From Bolinopsis microptera (Eukaryota; Ctenophora; Tentaculata; Lobata; Bolinopsidae), in the NCBI RefSeq assembly GCF_026151205.1, contig NC_087077.1:12562983-12626982 (forward strand): DNA of 64,000 nt, given 5' to 3'. Each line of letters starts with the position of its first letter. The stretch's first letter is position 1. Of this stretch, positions 57,201 to 60,500 are shown one piece after another. A program made the position numbers and the translations under genes. Under the pieces are notes generated by a model. That model was not told the origin of the DNA and ran no database searches. It saw only the letters and a list, made by a program, of their open reading frames with translations.

Positions 57201-59502
57201 CCGGTTACTTAGCAACCTCTCTTTCATCTGTACTTCCTTCTCCACTATTCCCTGACACAGTGGCTTATGTTAAAAGTTGGATAGAGAGCTGTAAAATTTG
57301 GGAGGTCAAGTTAAAAAGACTCCGGGTTAAATACGTGACAATAACCGGCAATGACATAAGAAAATCGCGATTATTTGGCCCAAAAATCGCGGCGCCGCGA
57401 CAAGCCAAACTAGGCAAAATCGTGGCGAAAATCTTGAAAATCGCAGCGAAAGATAGCGTATTTGCACGAATAGAATTATGGATTAGGGGTATACTGGTTT
57501 GTAGGGTAATGACTTACTAGTTGGTTTGTGTGTACGACTTAGAGGTGGCTACTTAGAGGTTGCGGCATGTTGCCAGCATTATGGCATCCTTTGTATAAGT
57601 TTTTCACTATCACTATGTTCGTAGAAATATTTCCTTTACCCTCATGAGTTTTTGTCCATATTGTGTTCGCAAAGGTATTATAATGTTATAATATAGATAA
57701 ATTGTCTTAACAATTGATCAATGTTCTCATTATTACTTAGTTACCATGGCAGAGTTACTTAGTAACCAAGACAGAGTTACTAAGTAACCAGATTGTACCT
57801 TGTAGTTAGGGATAGTGTGAGATGTAGCAGCTGAGGGTTGTCTAACTGGTATCTGTACTGCGGGTGAGCTCCCTTTAAATTGTACTGGGGTTAAGTGTTA
57901 CGCTATTTGATAAAACTGATCTACTGTTCAAACTTGTGAGGTGGTTCTGTCAATTTGGAATTTAAGAGGAACATTATGACGTGCACAAGGGGAAATCAAA
58001 CCTGTTTTCATTGGACCGGGAGTGGAGGTAAACATTTTGGGAATACTGAAACTTGTGGGTGTCTGAAACATTCCTGTGTTATCCTGGTTATATTACTATT
58101 GGAGCCGATAAATTCAGTATAATGAATGCCTAATGATAAGGCAAAATATTCTGACACCAGAACAAACGAAATTTTAACTGATGGGAAACAGTGTAGTACA
58201 AATTTTATAAATGCTTGTTGAGAATGGAAGACACACTGCAACCCAGGAATAAACTACGAGGCTACCATCGCTCAATAATTGGTTTGGTATCGACGTTACA
58301 TATTTTTCATTTCTGACCTTAAAGCAACCAATAAACTGACATTTCACAAGTAAAGATTATATCGTTCATTCTATATTATTAAATTGTGTTTATACTAGGA
58401 TATAGTGTATAAATCACTCTGTTTGTAAAATTCCAGTACATTGTGCATAGCTTTGGGATACATTCTAAATTTTAAAGTATGTAGGAGACGCAGGAATGTG
58501 GTGAGTGTTACTTACAGGGGGCGGTGGGTGTTACTTACAGGGGCGGTGGGTGTTACTTACAGGGGGCAGTGAGTGTTACTTACAGGGGGGCGGTGAGTGT
58601 TACTTACAGGGGGGCGGTGAGTGTTACTTACAGGGGGGCGGTGAGTGTTACTTACAGGGGGCGGTGAATGTTACTTGCAGGAGGGCGGTGAGTGTTGCTT
58701 ACAGGGGGGGCGGTGATTGTTACTTACAGGGGGCGGTGAGTGTTACTTACATGGGGCGGTGAGTGTTACTTACAGGGGGGTGGGTGTTACTTACAGGGGG
58801 CGGTGGGTGTTACTTACATGGGGCGGTGAGTGTAACTTACAAGGGGCGGTGAATGTTACTTACAGGGGGCGGTGAGTGTTACTTACAGGGATGTGGTGGG
58901 TGTTACTTACAGGGGGGCGGTGAGTTGGACCTCTCAGTAAGCTGTTCAAGTCCTCGTCTGACTCCTCCTCTGACGTCATGACACTCAGGTCAGGCAATGA
59001 AGCTGTCTTCTTGGGACTGTAAGTCAACTTCCTTTTCCCTGAGTTCCTTCTACTGGAATCCTCTACTGAGGACTGCTTATCTGATGTACTGTCATAGTTG
59101 GATCCCTCGAGGAAGATGGTCATGTAAGTAGGCAAGGGGGCTAAAGGGTCTGATGGAGGGTTTCCTCTGAAGGGCTCGTCGACCACTCCCTTTTCTAGCA
59201 TTGTCTTCATGAGCCGAGCATATAAGTTCCTGGATTTTTTCCACAGAGGGTCTTTAGCATTGGGCTCATTTAACTTCTTGATCCAAGATGCTATTCTCTG
59301 CCTTTCTGAAAATGATTATAATCTATATAATGTGCAAATACATGACCTAAGCAGTATGCACATCGTGTAAAAACTATAATAAAATAGAACCATTAAAATC
59401 CGAATTTAAAAACAACTTACCCTCTCTTACGGGAAGTTTTAGAACTAAAGGTTTTAACTCAGACAGAAGCTCATCGTACAGTGTGTCATATGCTTTTTCC
59501 AT
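17385..59502 (-). CDS. CEP112: CEP112/CCDC46 homologue, centrosomal coiled-coil protein (18 exons, 880 aa)
   Basis: I joined 18 minus-strand exons: 59502-59421, 59305-58911, 57251-57147, 56792-56685, 56118-56008, 55848-55705, 55454-55300, 30254-30119, 25650-25564, 23199-23060, 22861-22751, 22159-22027, 21416-21315, 19334-19254, 19064-18783, 18669-18520, 17859-17730 and 17575-17385. They sum to 2,643 nt, all phases agree and no stop interrupts, giving 880 residues (vertebrate CEP112 is about 950). Residues about 1-90 match the DUF4485 domain (RIASWIKKL, KSRNLYARLMKTML, LPTYM). Residues about 95-155 are a Ser/acidic linker. The rest is Glu/Lys/Gln-rich heptad coiled coil. The C-terminus (PLSVREELEETIAALKAQS) resembles the CEP112 end. 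CEP112 is a centrosome-associated structural protein. The ATG lies two bases after a good acceptor (TTTTCTAG), so a 5' UTR exon probably lies upstream. Exon 7 joins exon 8 across a 25-kb intron that houses another gene. Confidence 0.9.
17865..17996. repeat. About 29-bp minisatellite (CCAAGGTTACCGGCC unit)
   Basis: Four imperfect copies of a unit centred on CCAAGGTTACCGGCC, starting only a few bases upstream (on the minus strand) of the CEP112 exon 17 acceptor at 17860. The unit contains GTTAC. Confidence 0.8.
18003..18076. repeat. Degenerate telomere-like (CCCTAA) tract
   Basis: Five or more CCCTAA/ACCCTA words interrupted by near-miss hexamers (CCTGAC, CCTGAA) within 70 bp, in a CEP112 intron. 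It resembles an interstitial telomeric repeat of the metazoan TTAGGG type that has decayed. Confidence 0.6.
19335..21314. other. CEP112 intron, 2.0 kb, no other gene seen
   Basis: AT-rich intron. It holds short local duplications (TAATATGTGCA near 20170, TAATATTTACACA near 20526) and no supported coding sequence or mobile element. Confidence 0.5.
22861..22972 (-). repeat. Triplicated splice acceptor with exon start (CEP112 exon 11)
   Basis: On the minus strand, TTACAGGAGAAAAGATAAGG, the acceptor plus the first coding bases of exon 11, occurs at the real acceptor (exon start 22861) and again 42 bp upstream (exon start 22903). A third version, TTACAGGAGGAAAGATAAG, starts at 22969. Use of the middle copy adds 14 codons in frame without a stop; use of the outer copy meets TGA after 12 codons. 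Confidence 0.85.
23200..25563. other. CEP112 introns with a MITE, otherwise empty
   Basis: A GT/GGGTTT-rich stretch at 23220-23280 and the MITE at 23449-23723 are the only structures recognised. The short open frame near 24183-24437 has no family resemblance. Confidence 0.5.
23449..23723. mobile_element. MITE with pogo/Tigger-like terminal inverted repeats, TA target duplication
   Basis: A 275-bp insertion bounded by TA on both sides (23447-23448 and 23724-23725). The left end reads CAGTAAAGCCTCTACATTA and the right end, reversed, reads CAGTCAAACCTCTCTGTAC. CAGTMAAACCTCT ends with a TA duplication are typical of the pogo/Tigger branch of Tc1/mariner. There is no transposase frame, so it is non-autonomous. 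Confidence 0.8.
27886..27945. repeat. Short tandem GTCCGTGAAAAATTT repeat
   Basis: Four imperfect copies of a unit near GTCCGTGAAAAATTTG. Related AATTTGGT-rich tracts occur at 26976-27060 and 27478-27595, suggesting one family of degenerate repeats. Confidence 0.6.
28060..28250. repeat. 18-bp GC-rich minisatellite (CCCGGTCCCGGTCGTATT)n
   Basis: Eight or more imperfect copies of CCCGGTCCCGGTCGTATT in strongly AT-rich surroundings. Because 18 is a multiple of three, open Pro/Gly-rich frames occur on both strands; I do not treat them as genes. Confidence 0.9.
28893..28942. repeat. (AT)n microsatellite
   Basis: About 50 bp of alternating AT with a few interruptions inside a CEP112 intron. Confidence 0.9.
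31415..31690. repeat. Polypyrimidine (C/T) tract
   Basis: About 275 bp almost free of purines on the plus strand (TTCCC/CTTTCC words). The open frame through it is a composition effect. Confidence 0.85.
31998..32515. mobile_element. MITE, 518 bp, CAGTAAAACCCCGAT-type inverted ends, TA duplication
   Basis: Flanked by TA on both sides. The left end is CAGGAAAACACCGATTTTCC; the right end, reversed, is CAGTAAAACCCCGATCTACC. Both continue into CGCG. There is no transposase. A related partial copy of the left end together with its flank (from about 31907) is present at 33643-33832. Confidence 0.8.
32594..52823 (+). CDS. Multi-SRCR mosaic transmembrane receptor, nested in CEP112 intron 7 (5' end incomplete)
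   Basis: Thirty-three exons: 32594-32721 (start uncertain), 33033-33129, 33242-33382, 33499-33599, 33925-34168, 34271-34380, 34656-35030, 35292-35630, 35801-35896, 36002-36149, 36274-36395, 36563-36654, 36862-37019, 37165-37271, 38284-38631, 38747-39105, 39265-39593, 39803-40016, 40209-40504, 41021-41167, 41272-41424, 43077-43223, 47906-48018, 48179-48266, 48508-48660, 48822-48937, 49183-49420, 49867-49991, 50206-50316, 50476-50602, 50724-50833, 51430-51552, 51708-52823. Exons 2-33 total 6,543 nt, all phases agree, no internal stop. Order: eight SRCR-like units, FTP domain, SRCR unit, two WSC-like domains, four SRCR units, Cys-rich stalk, one membrane helix, about 50-residue tail. SRCR proteins bind ligands outside the cell; this is inferred to be a surface recognition or adhesion receptor. 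The signal-peptide exon was not found. Confidence 0.88.
33033..38631 (+). CDS. Receptor SRCR-like units 1-8, first block (unit 8 ends in 38747-39105)
   Basis: Each unit starts with a lead of the form F-LVD--G----TG-GLL-A and continues GTVCDD-F---SA-VICKEMGY-C, then I-LDN--C, F--C-Y, HNCGHSEDIFL-C. With the lead cysteine this makes eight cysteines per unit, as in group B SRCR domains. Lead exons enter in phase 1 and leave in phase 0, so unit exons can be shuffled in frame. Intron gain or loss is visible: units 2, 3, 4, 7 and 8 have an undivided core, whereas 1, 5 and 6 have an extra intron after the MGY-C motif. The donor after GTACAAACC (37271) is the first of 24 tandem copies. Confidence 0.85.
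33643..33876. mobile_element. Composite insertion with 15-bp direct repeats and an inverted splice-site copy
   Basis: ACTGTCTTCCCCCCT occurs at 33628-33642 and again at 33862-33876. The roughly 220 bp between them have two parts. 33643-33832 copies the sequence at about 31907-32115 (flank plus left end of the MITE). 33833-33862 is an exact 30-bp inverted copy of 33480-33509, the splice acceptor and first coding bases of receptor exon 4. It lies in the intron between exons 4 and 5. Confidence 0.85.
34531..34634. repeat. 10-bp minisatellite (AACCACTAGT)n
   Basis: About ten copies of AACCACTAGT/AACCGCTAGT, ending about 20 bp before the acceptor of receptor exon 7. Read across copies it gives repeated GTAACC. 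Confidence 0.92.
37254..38141 (+). repeat. 38-bp minisatellite made of an exon end plus its splice donor, 24 copies
   Basis: The unit begins with GCAACTACTGTACAAACC, the last 18 coding bases of receptor exon 14, followed by the donor GTAAGTACTAAG and TAATCATT. Copy 1 is the genuine exon-intron junction (37271|37272); 23 further copies follow, a few 30 bp long, some with GTAGGT or GTAAGTAT variants. Reading past the first donor gives an in-frame TAA after four codons, so use of any later donor truncates the protein after SRCR unit 7's lead. Confidence 0.95.
38747..39593 (+). CDS. Receptor SRCR unit 8 core and fucolectin-like (FTP / F5/8C-type) domain
   Basis: Exon 38747-39105 completes SRCR unit 8 (TVCNKGFEMVDG, a variant lacking the usual CDD) and runs directly into NIARVGVASQSGTHLDAG and AIDGNTLGSYFT. 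Exon 39265-39593 adds DDSTTHT, HVWRVTWDREYTVGSIVIYN, RADCCQERLIGATI and a C-terminal LSLAEVEVF strand. The VDGN-T-S-Y...THT and NR-DCC-ERL-GA signatures are those of the eel-fucolectin/tachylectin-4/pentraxin-1 family, which binds fucose and calcium. Whether the fucose pocket is complete cannot be judged by eye. Confidence 0.85.
40360..43223 (+). CDS. Receptor WSC-like domains 1 and 2
   Basis: Two tandem domains, each split by a phase-1 intron. Domain 1 spans exons 40209-40504 (from LGCWLDTGF) and 41021-41167; domain 2 spans 41272-41424 (LGCYRDTASRAIPSLE) and 43077-43223. The shared pattern is LGC, AIPSLE, a spaced REDP/RENPV---C--AA segment, G-x-FAVQAGG-C-SS--A, Y-x-YG-S--C, GGPWAN-VY-I. I know this pattern from cnidarian extracellular proteins; it resembles WSC carbohydrate-binding domains. 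Domain 2 has lost part of the GPWAN motif (GGHLAND). The intron inside domain 2 contains an old tandem duplication. Confidence 0.75.
40548..40773 (-). mobile_element. LINE 3'-end remnant in a receptor intron
   Basis: The minus strand 40773-40654 reads LLKTIKFDLGSRNIPF, then DDLYNLRLLASDRAGWKKLL and a stop, closely parallel to the C-terminus of the LINE at 3137-3802 (DLTSRNLDI, DLRFLALDREEWKKL). The 3' end falls near 40548 in a TAATAATA tail. It is the same family, truncated to about 0.2 kb, antisense to the receptor gene. Confidence 0.85.
41410..42975. repeat. Old tandem duplication in the intron of WSC-like domain 2
   Basis: Landmarks recur in the same order in 41410-42080 and 42092-42975: an AGTGGTAATG/AATGGTAACG donor-like start, AAGTTTTACCAACAAG, ATTACAACACAATCGT, CTATACAATTCCAAACACA, GATATAAACTGCGCAG plus CTCG, and a small hairpin GGGGAG-NNNN-CTCCCC. 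Copies have diverged heavily between the landmarks. The repeated TATAAA and terminal hairpin also fit two LTR-like sequences, so this could be a decayed small retroelement. Confidence 0.6.
43247..43852. repeat. 42-bp minisatellite, left part (about 14 copies)
   Basis: The unit contains GTAACTAAGTAACC, ATCAATAATAAGTTAGC and ACCAAGTCACA. Copies are nearly identical, and the array starts about 25 bp after the donor of receptor exon 43077-43223. The array is interrupted by the retrotransposon and resumes at 47755. Confidence 0.95.
43853..47754 (+). mobile_element. RLE-type non-LTR retrotransposon inserted in the minisatellite
   Basis: A 3.9-kb insertion, visibly richer in GC than its surroundings, in the same orientation as the receptor gene. 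The left flank ends ...AACTAAGTAA and the right flank resumes ACCATCAATAATAAG, so the 42-bp repeat phase continues across the insertion with at most one duplicated base. There is one long frame (to 47210) and a roughly 545-bp 3' UTR with no poly(A) tail. R2-like elements likewise end without long poly(A) and depend on co-transcription with the host locus. Confidence 0.9.
43854..47210 (+). CDS. Retrotransposon protein: Zn finger, reverse transcriptase, CCHC, restriction-like endonuclease
   Basis: A single open frame of about 1,118 codons without an AUG near the element's 5' end; the first AUG (43977) lies inside the N-terminal zinc finger (C-V-C-GRRFTTERGRNIH----C), so translation may start without AUG, as in R2. 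Domains in order: the finger; a basic Lys/Arg-rich stretch; reverse transcriptase with RPISLGNIQGKIY, GGVPGVHGC, VVWLDLANAYGA (motif A Asp), GIFMGCVISVILF and LKLFMDDS (FMDD catalytic pair), then KFLGRWI; a CKLCGD-12-H-4-C zinc knuckle; and a restriction-like endonuclease with RPDLVLF-10-WWELTVP, the PD-(D/E)XK-type core. All key residues are present and the frame is intact, so it may be active or recently active. It would reverse-transcribe its own RNA at a nicked target. Confidence 0.9.
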   Translation, partial: KRTYTNSRELSTPDSDVAEEFSCVCGRRFTTERGRNIHRGRMKCSWEGEQPLDVASVSSVEVPGQDDNHSARDIQALLSKSSSIDPPAPKKPKVKWPAAKDERWVEFDVSVSKRVRQEQKGKPFQEKMVSHCDTVYDDGVKWFGLVIDGAESGKGLRFANRRQEEIDKLVIERRVLRRKARKACSQSVKDGFNALLRGLAEKLCKLRRAEARRKKQREVRRHRGGFTRDPFKAIKGILEPSPVGELKCSKEELDNHLSNTYSDASRAVPLGVLNGLPEAAPSPTVGFDIRNITKKEFDEVIKKARGKSSPGNNSIPYTVYKRCPGISQNLWHVLRGGYKAEEYPDNCRYFEGIYIPKADGDFGPSTGRPISLGNIQGKIYLAVLAKRLTNFVVANGYVDLSVQKGGVPGVHGCTEHFGAMWEVLKDARVKRKDLSVVWLDLANAYGAVPHLLIVKALRFYHIPEKVINIVIKYFSEVYGRFSSKTVTSEWQQFEIGIFMGCVISVILFVLCMNLSDEYLKMKVPRSVEYIKDGTAIPPLKLFMDDSCLTTAKMVDMQTLLDVYQEFVVWSRFKLKSSKSRALVYQKGVTVEWVVESSEVSQARLQLSGEVIPNVSEKPIKFLGRWIRAEGKDKAIIEKTHEDLVTYLSRLDLSSLTGLQKCWGYQYMVLPKMKWPLAIYDIPISTVSRWEQTTNSHLRKWLGVGHTLSSSCLFSHSSSVALPIDSLTDTWKVEKCRLLQSYQTSQDALIRAVQPQVRSGRVWKADAQLHEAERDLVCESVRGMVQPLSRAGIGFGDWKKPWEKMSEKEQQREVLDRVKENIRKEREVQLGTLEMQSRWGNWRELVTRTDMSWHTLFKYGDSLIGFLLSAVYGTLVTPALASKWSEDEDGMCKLCGDKLGTVPHILAGCPVALSQGRYRWRHDKVLKQIADQVKFHCERRVNKRKSSCVTRKAIEFVPAGGRFKEVKRSKVSEFGILSGATDWIVLADLDEQLKFPSDIATTRLRPDLVLFSKASKRVIWWELTVPSEERIAASHELKLDRYNSLQAEIQANGWSCFSFAVEVGARGVVAASLECASRKIGLTGRALKKLVRDCGKDAAHCSRWIYLLSRKREWEMRAV
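47755..47881. repeat. 42-bp minisatellite, right part (3 copies)
   Basis: The same unit as 43247-43852, resuming in phase after the retrotransposon. Here copies carry GTTGGCACC or GTTAGCGCC variants. It ends about 25 bp before the acceptor of the next receptor exon (47906). Confidence 0.93.
47906..51552 (+). CDS. Receptor SRCR-like units 10-13, second block
   Basis: Exons 47906-48018 (lead), 48179-48266 and 48508-48660 form unit 10. 48822-48937 and 49183-49420 form unit 11 (undivided core). 49867-49991, 50206-50316 and 50476-50602 form unit 12. 50724-50833 and 51430-51552 begin unit 13, finished in the last exon. Unit 13 is atypical: GTVCGDNF replaces CDD and the HNCGHSED motif has become HECTADVYLVC. 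Three of the introns are filled with minisatellites. Confidence 0.85.
48296..48478. repeat. About 43-bp minisatellite in a receptor intron
   Basis: Four copies of a unit with TTGTTATCATAGTAACACGG and TTTTGTAGTCACGGTTACA, ending before the acceptor at 48507. Contains both GTAAC and GTTAC. Confidence 0.88.
49480..49853. repeat. 27/31-bp minisatellite in a receptor intron
   Basis: Alternating 27- and 31-bp versions of a unit TAACACACTTTGTAACGCTA plus TATAAACTG (some CACTGTGTTACG), about 13 copies, ending just before the acceptor at 49866. Confidence 0.92.
50897..51298. repeat. 32-bp minisatellite in a receptor intron
   Basis: About 12.5 copies of a unit reading AGATTGTAACATAATCAG then TTACCACTATATTG, starting roughly 60 bp after the donor of exon 50724-50833. 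Confidence 0.93.
51708..52823 (+). CDS. Receptor terminal exon: Cys-rich stalk, membrane helix, cytoplasmic tail
   Basis: The exon opens by finishing SRCR unit 13. It then encodes about 220 residues of ephrin-receptor-like (GCC2/GCC3) repeats with patterns such as CPAGS--, C--C--NTY and CPPGSVSGPGSSSC. A hydrophobic helix follows (WLWPVIVAVVLAIACVVLVF) with a basic stop-transfer NLRNKVKR. The tail of about 50 residues is acidic and contains SYGTDILEE and SYEPRI, two possible tyrosine phosphorylation sites, and ends in ADD before TAA. This fixes a type I orientation with the SRCR, FTP and WSC-like domains outside the cell. Confidence 0.92.
   Translation: MMYPAIMNNVSCTNTDQAFGDCSYAFDHECTADVYLVCQAKETLVSMCPAGSHYEDNTCQPCAHNTYKALYNGDPCVRCPPGSVSGPGSSSCTVCPETSVHVGNNWHCTCAEGTYFNMNNGKCETCAPNTYIAKTLNSSCITCPAGSTSAQGATSCTCSPGSVWTTLFDLGTCKECGANSYSSTGGTCEKCLDGPILEDKSGCKCGSGRFWNSADNACAVCPANSVSVSGAKECTQCPQYTIASSETKCSFCEEGKHWVDYQCLDCPEGSVGNKIDCLKVGSADNQGDTHAVKAGAAGNAWLWPVIVAVVLAIACVVLVFWVINLRNKVKRNTVSYGTDILEEAEFMEMSYEPRITDLSSADNVQLLPADD
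52824..55249. other. Receptor 3' UTR and rest of CEP112 intron 7
   Basis: The first about 110 bp contain three imperfect copies of TTGTTGCTATAGTGATA. No clear AATAAA close to the stop codon was found, so the receptor's 3' end is open. No other gene is supported down to CEP112 exon 7. Confidence 0.45.
55250..55297. repeat. 12-bp repeat next to the CEP112 exon 7 donor
   Basis: Four copies of AGTACCGTAATA (TACGGTACTTAT-type on the minus strand), beginning three bases inside the intron after the GTAATT donor at 55299. Confidence 0.88.
55300..59502 (-). CDS. CEP112: CEP112 exons 1-7 (DUF4485 domain, Ser-rich linker, first coiled coil)
   Basis: Exon 1 (82 nt) and the start of exon 2 carry the N-terminal DUF4485 domain. 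The rest of exon 2 encodes a Ser/Lys/Glu linker (SVEDSSRRNSGKRK, VMTSEEESDEDLNSLL), a plausible phosphoregion. Exons 3-7 are 105, 108, 111, 144 and 155 nt; exons 2-6 end in phase 0, so cassette skipping of 3-6 would keep frame. Exon 2's donor (GTAAGT, read 58910-58905) is the outermost of about 18 tandem copies of that donor. Exon 7 ends ...CTGAAGACAG with donor GTAATT, followed at once by a 12-bp repeat. Confidence 0.88.
55566..55690. repeat. 12-bp repeat (GTAAGTATGTCT)n
   Basis: About eight imperfect copies in the intron between CEP112 exons 6 and 7. The unit contains GTAAGTAT on the plus strand, antisense to the gene. Confidence 0.85.
57252..58500. other. CEP112 intron 2, repeat-poor part
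   Basis: AT-rich. A stretch at 57350-57470 is full of AAAATCGCG-like words. 57740-57800 has several GTTAC/GTAAC words. No exon, since exons 2 and 3 join in phase 0. Confidence 0.5.
58501..58922 (-). repeat. 22-24-bp minisatellite of tandem splice donors (CEP112 exon 2)
   Basis: On the minus strand about 18 copies of CACCGCCCCCTGTAAGTAAC run inward from the exon 2 boundary. The genuine junction (58911|58910) is the first, so each copy repeats the exon end and a consensus GTAAGT donor. Unit length varies because of the G/C run, so later donors would join in any of the three frames; the first extra donor (24 bp on) adds eight codons in frame. Confidence 0.93.
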
Positions 59503-59623
59503 ATCTAGAAAAGTGATAATCAATACAGCAATCAATTAAATTTGGCAGAACAATGACGGTTTTATCGGATTTATCTACTACGTCTACAACCACCTTTTTC
59601 ATAATCTGTTTATCTAGATAAAC

Positions 59624-59648
59624 TGTCACAAAGATGAACTTTGTGACA
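59624..59648. other. 10-bp perfect hairpin upstream of CEP112
   Basis: TGTCACAAAG and CTTTGTGACA pair perfectly around the 5-base loop ATGAA. It lies about 120 bp upstream of the CEP112 ATG, in a probable 5' intron or promoter region. Function unknown. Confidence 0.6.
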
Positions 59649-59900
59649 CGATATCGGCACCACCTTTTTTCGCTAGCCAGGCTTTACTCGAAGCCCCTTT
59701 ACTCAACATTCAGATTGAGGAACTATTTAAAAATATAACGCCAATTTCAACCGTCATAGTACCTTAGTTTTATTCATCTAGTAGTATAATATACGCCCCA
59801 ATTCCATTTTGTATTTTCCATACTGATCTCATATAGCTAGAATGAAAGGTAAATATTAAAACAAATTAGCCTTAGCACTTAGCAGCATCCCGGAGGAGTT

Positions 59901-60010
59901 TATAACACAAAACGCTGGCACACTTTTCAAAATTATTTTCAACTTTTCCCAGGCGTTGCGGGAAAAATTGAAATTTAATCCTTGTACGTGCCAGCGTTAT
60001 GTGTGTTATA
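59901..60010. mobile_element. 110-bp fold-back/MITE-like element
   Basis: Terminal inverted repeats TATAACACAAAACGCTGGCAC (left, 59901) and, reversed from the right end, TATAACACACATAACGCTGG flank about 65 bp. Both ends carry TATAACAC, so a TA duplication is possible. There is no coding capacity. Confidence 0.65.
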
Positions 60011-60178
60011 GTTCTCTCCTTTGTCATTGTGTAGACTGAACTATTTTTCGCTGCAGGTATCACAGCGAACAAACAATAGCAAAATGAATCTGACCAACCT
60101 CATGGGGAAAAGGGAATTGGTTAGAACAATGGATGATAGGGAGTGTAAACTGTAAATTCTTGAAATTATAACACACAA

Positions 60179-60235
60179 TAACACACAATTTTAGAAATGC
60201 ATTGATACGCAATACATTTCTAAAATATTGTGTTA
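60179..60235. other. Near-perfect 26-bp hairpin with 5-nt loop
   Basis: Arms 60179-60204 and 60210-60235 pair at 23 of 26 positions around ATACG, in the space between the 5' ends of CEP112 and the UNC-93-like gene. It could be a tiny fold-back element or a transcribed hairpin; the loop is short for a microRNA precursor. Confidence 0.6.
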
Positions 60236-60500
60236 CTGAAATGTCAGCTGCATATTCTTTCAATATTTGAGGTGGCAATTTATCTGAGATTGTTCTGTGC
60301 ACCCGAACGAAGATTCTCTGGTTTTATTGAATATTCTGATTGTGAGAAATACTCCGAGTAACAGATTCTTCTTGCGTTAGAATTCTACATTTTTTGAACT
60401 TTTTGCATTTAATTCGTTCAGCCAACTTCACCACCAGCTGGTCAGAGCACTAGGTTTTGTTGCTAACTTTTAAAAACCATGTAACATTGTTCCTAACAAT

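Noticed and set aside
60179-60235. Annotating the hairpin as a microRNA gene
   Set aside because: The loop is only 5 nt and there is no expression evidence; kept as an unnamed structure.
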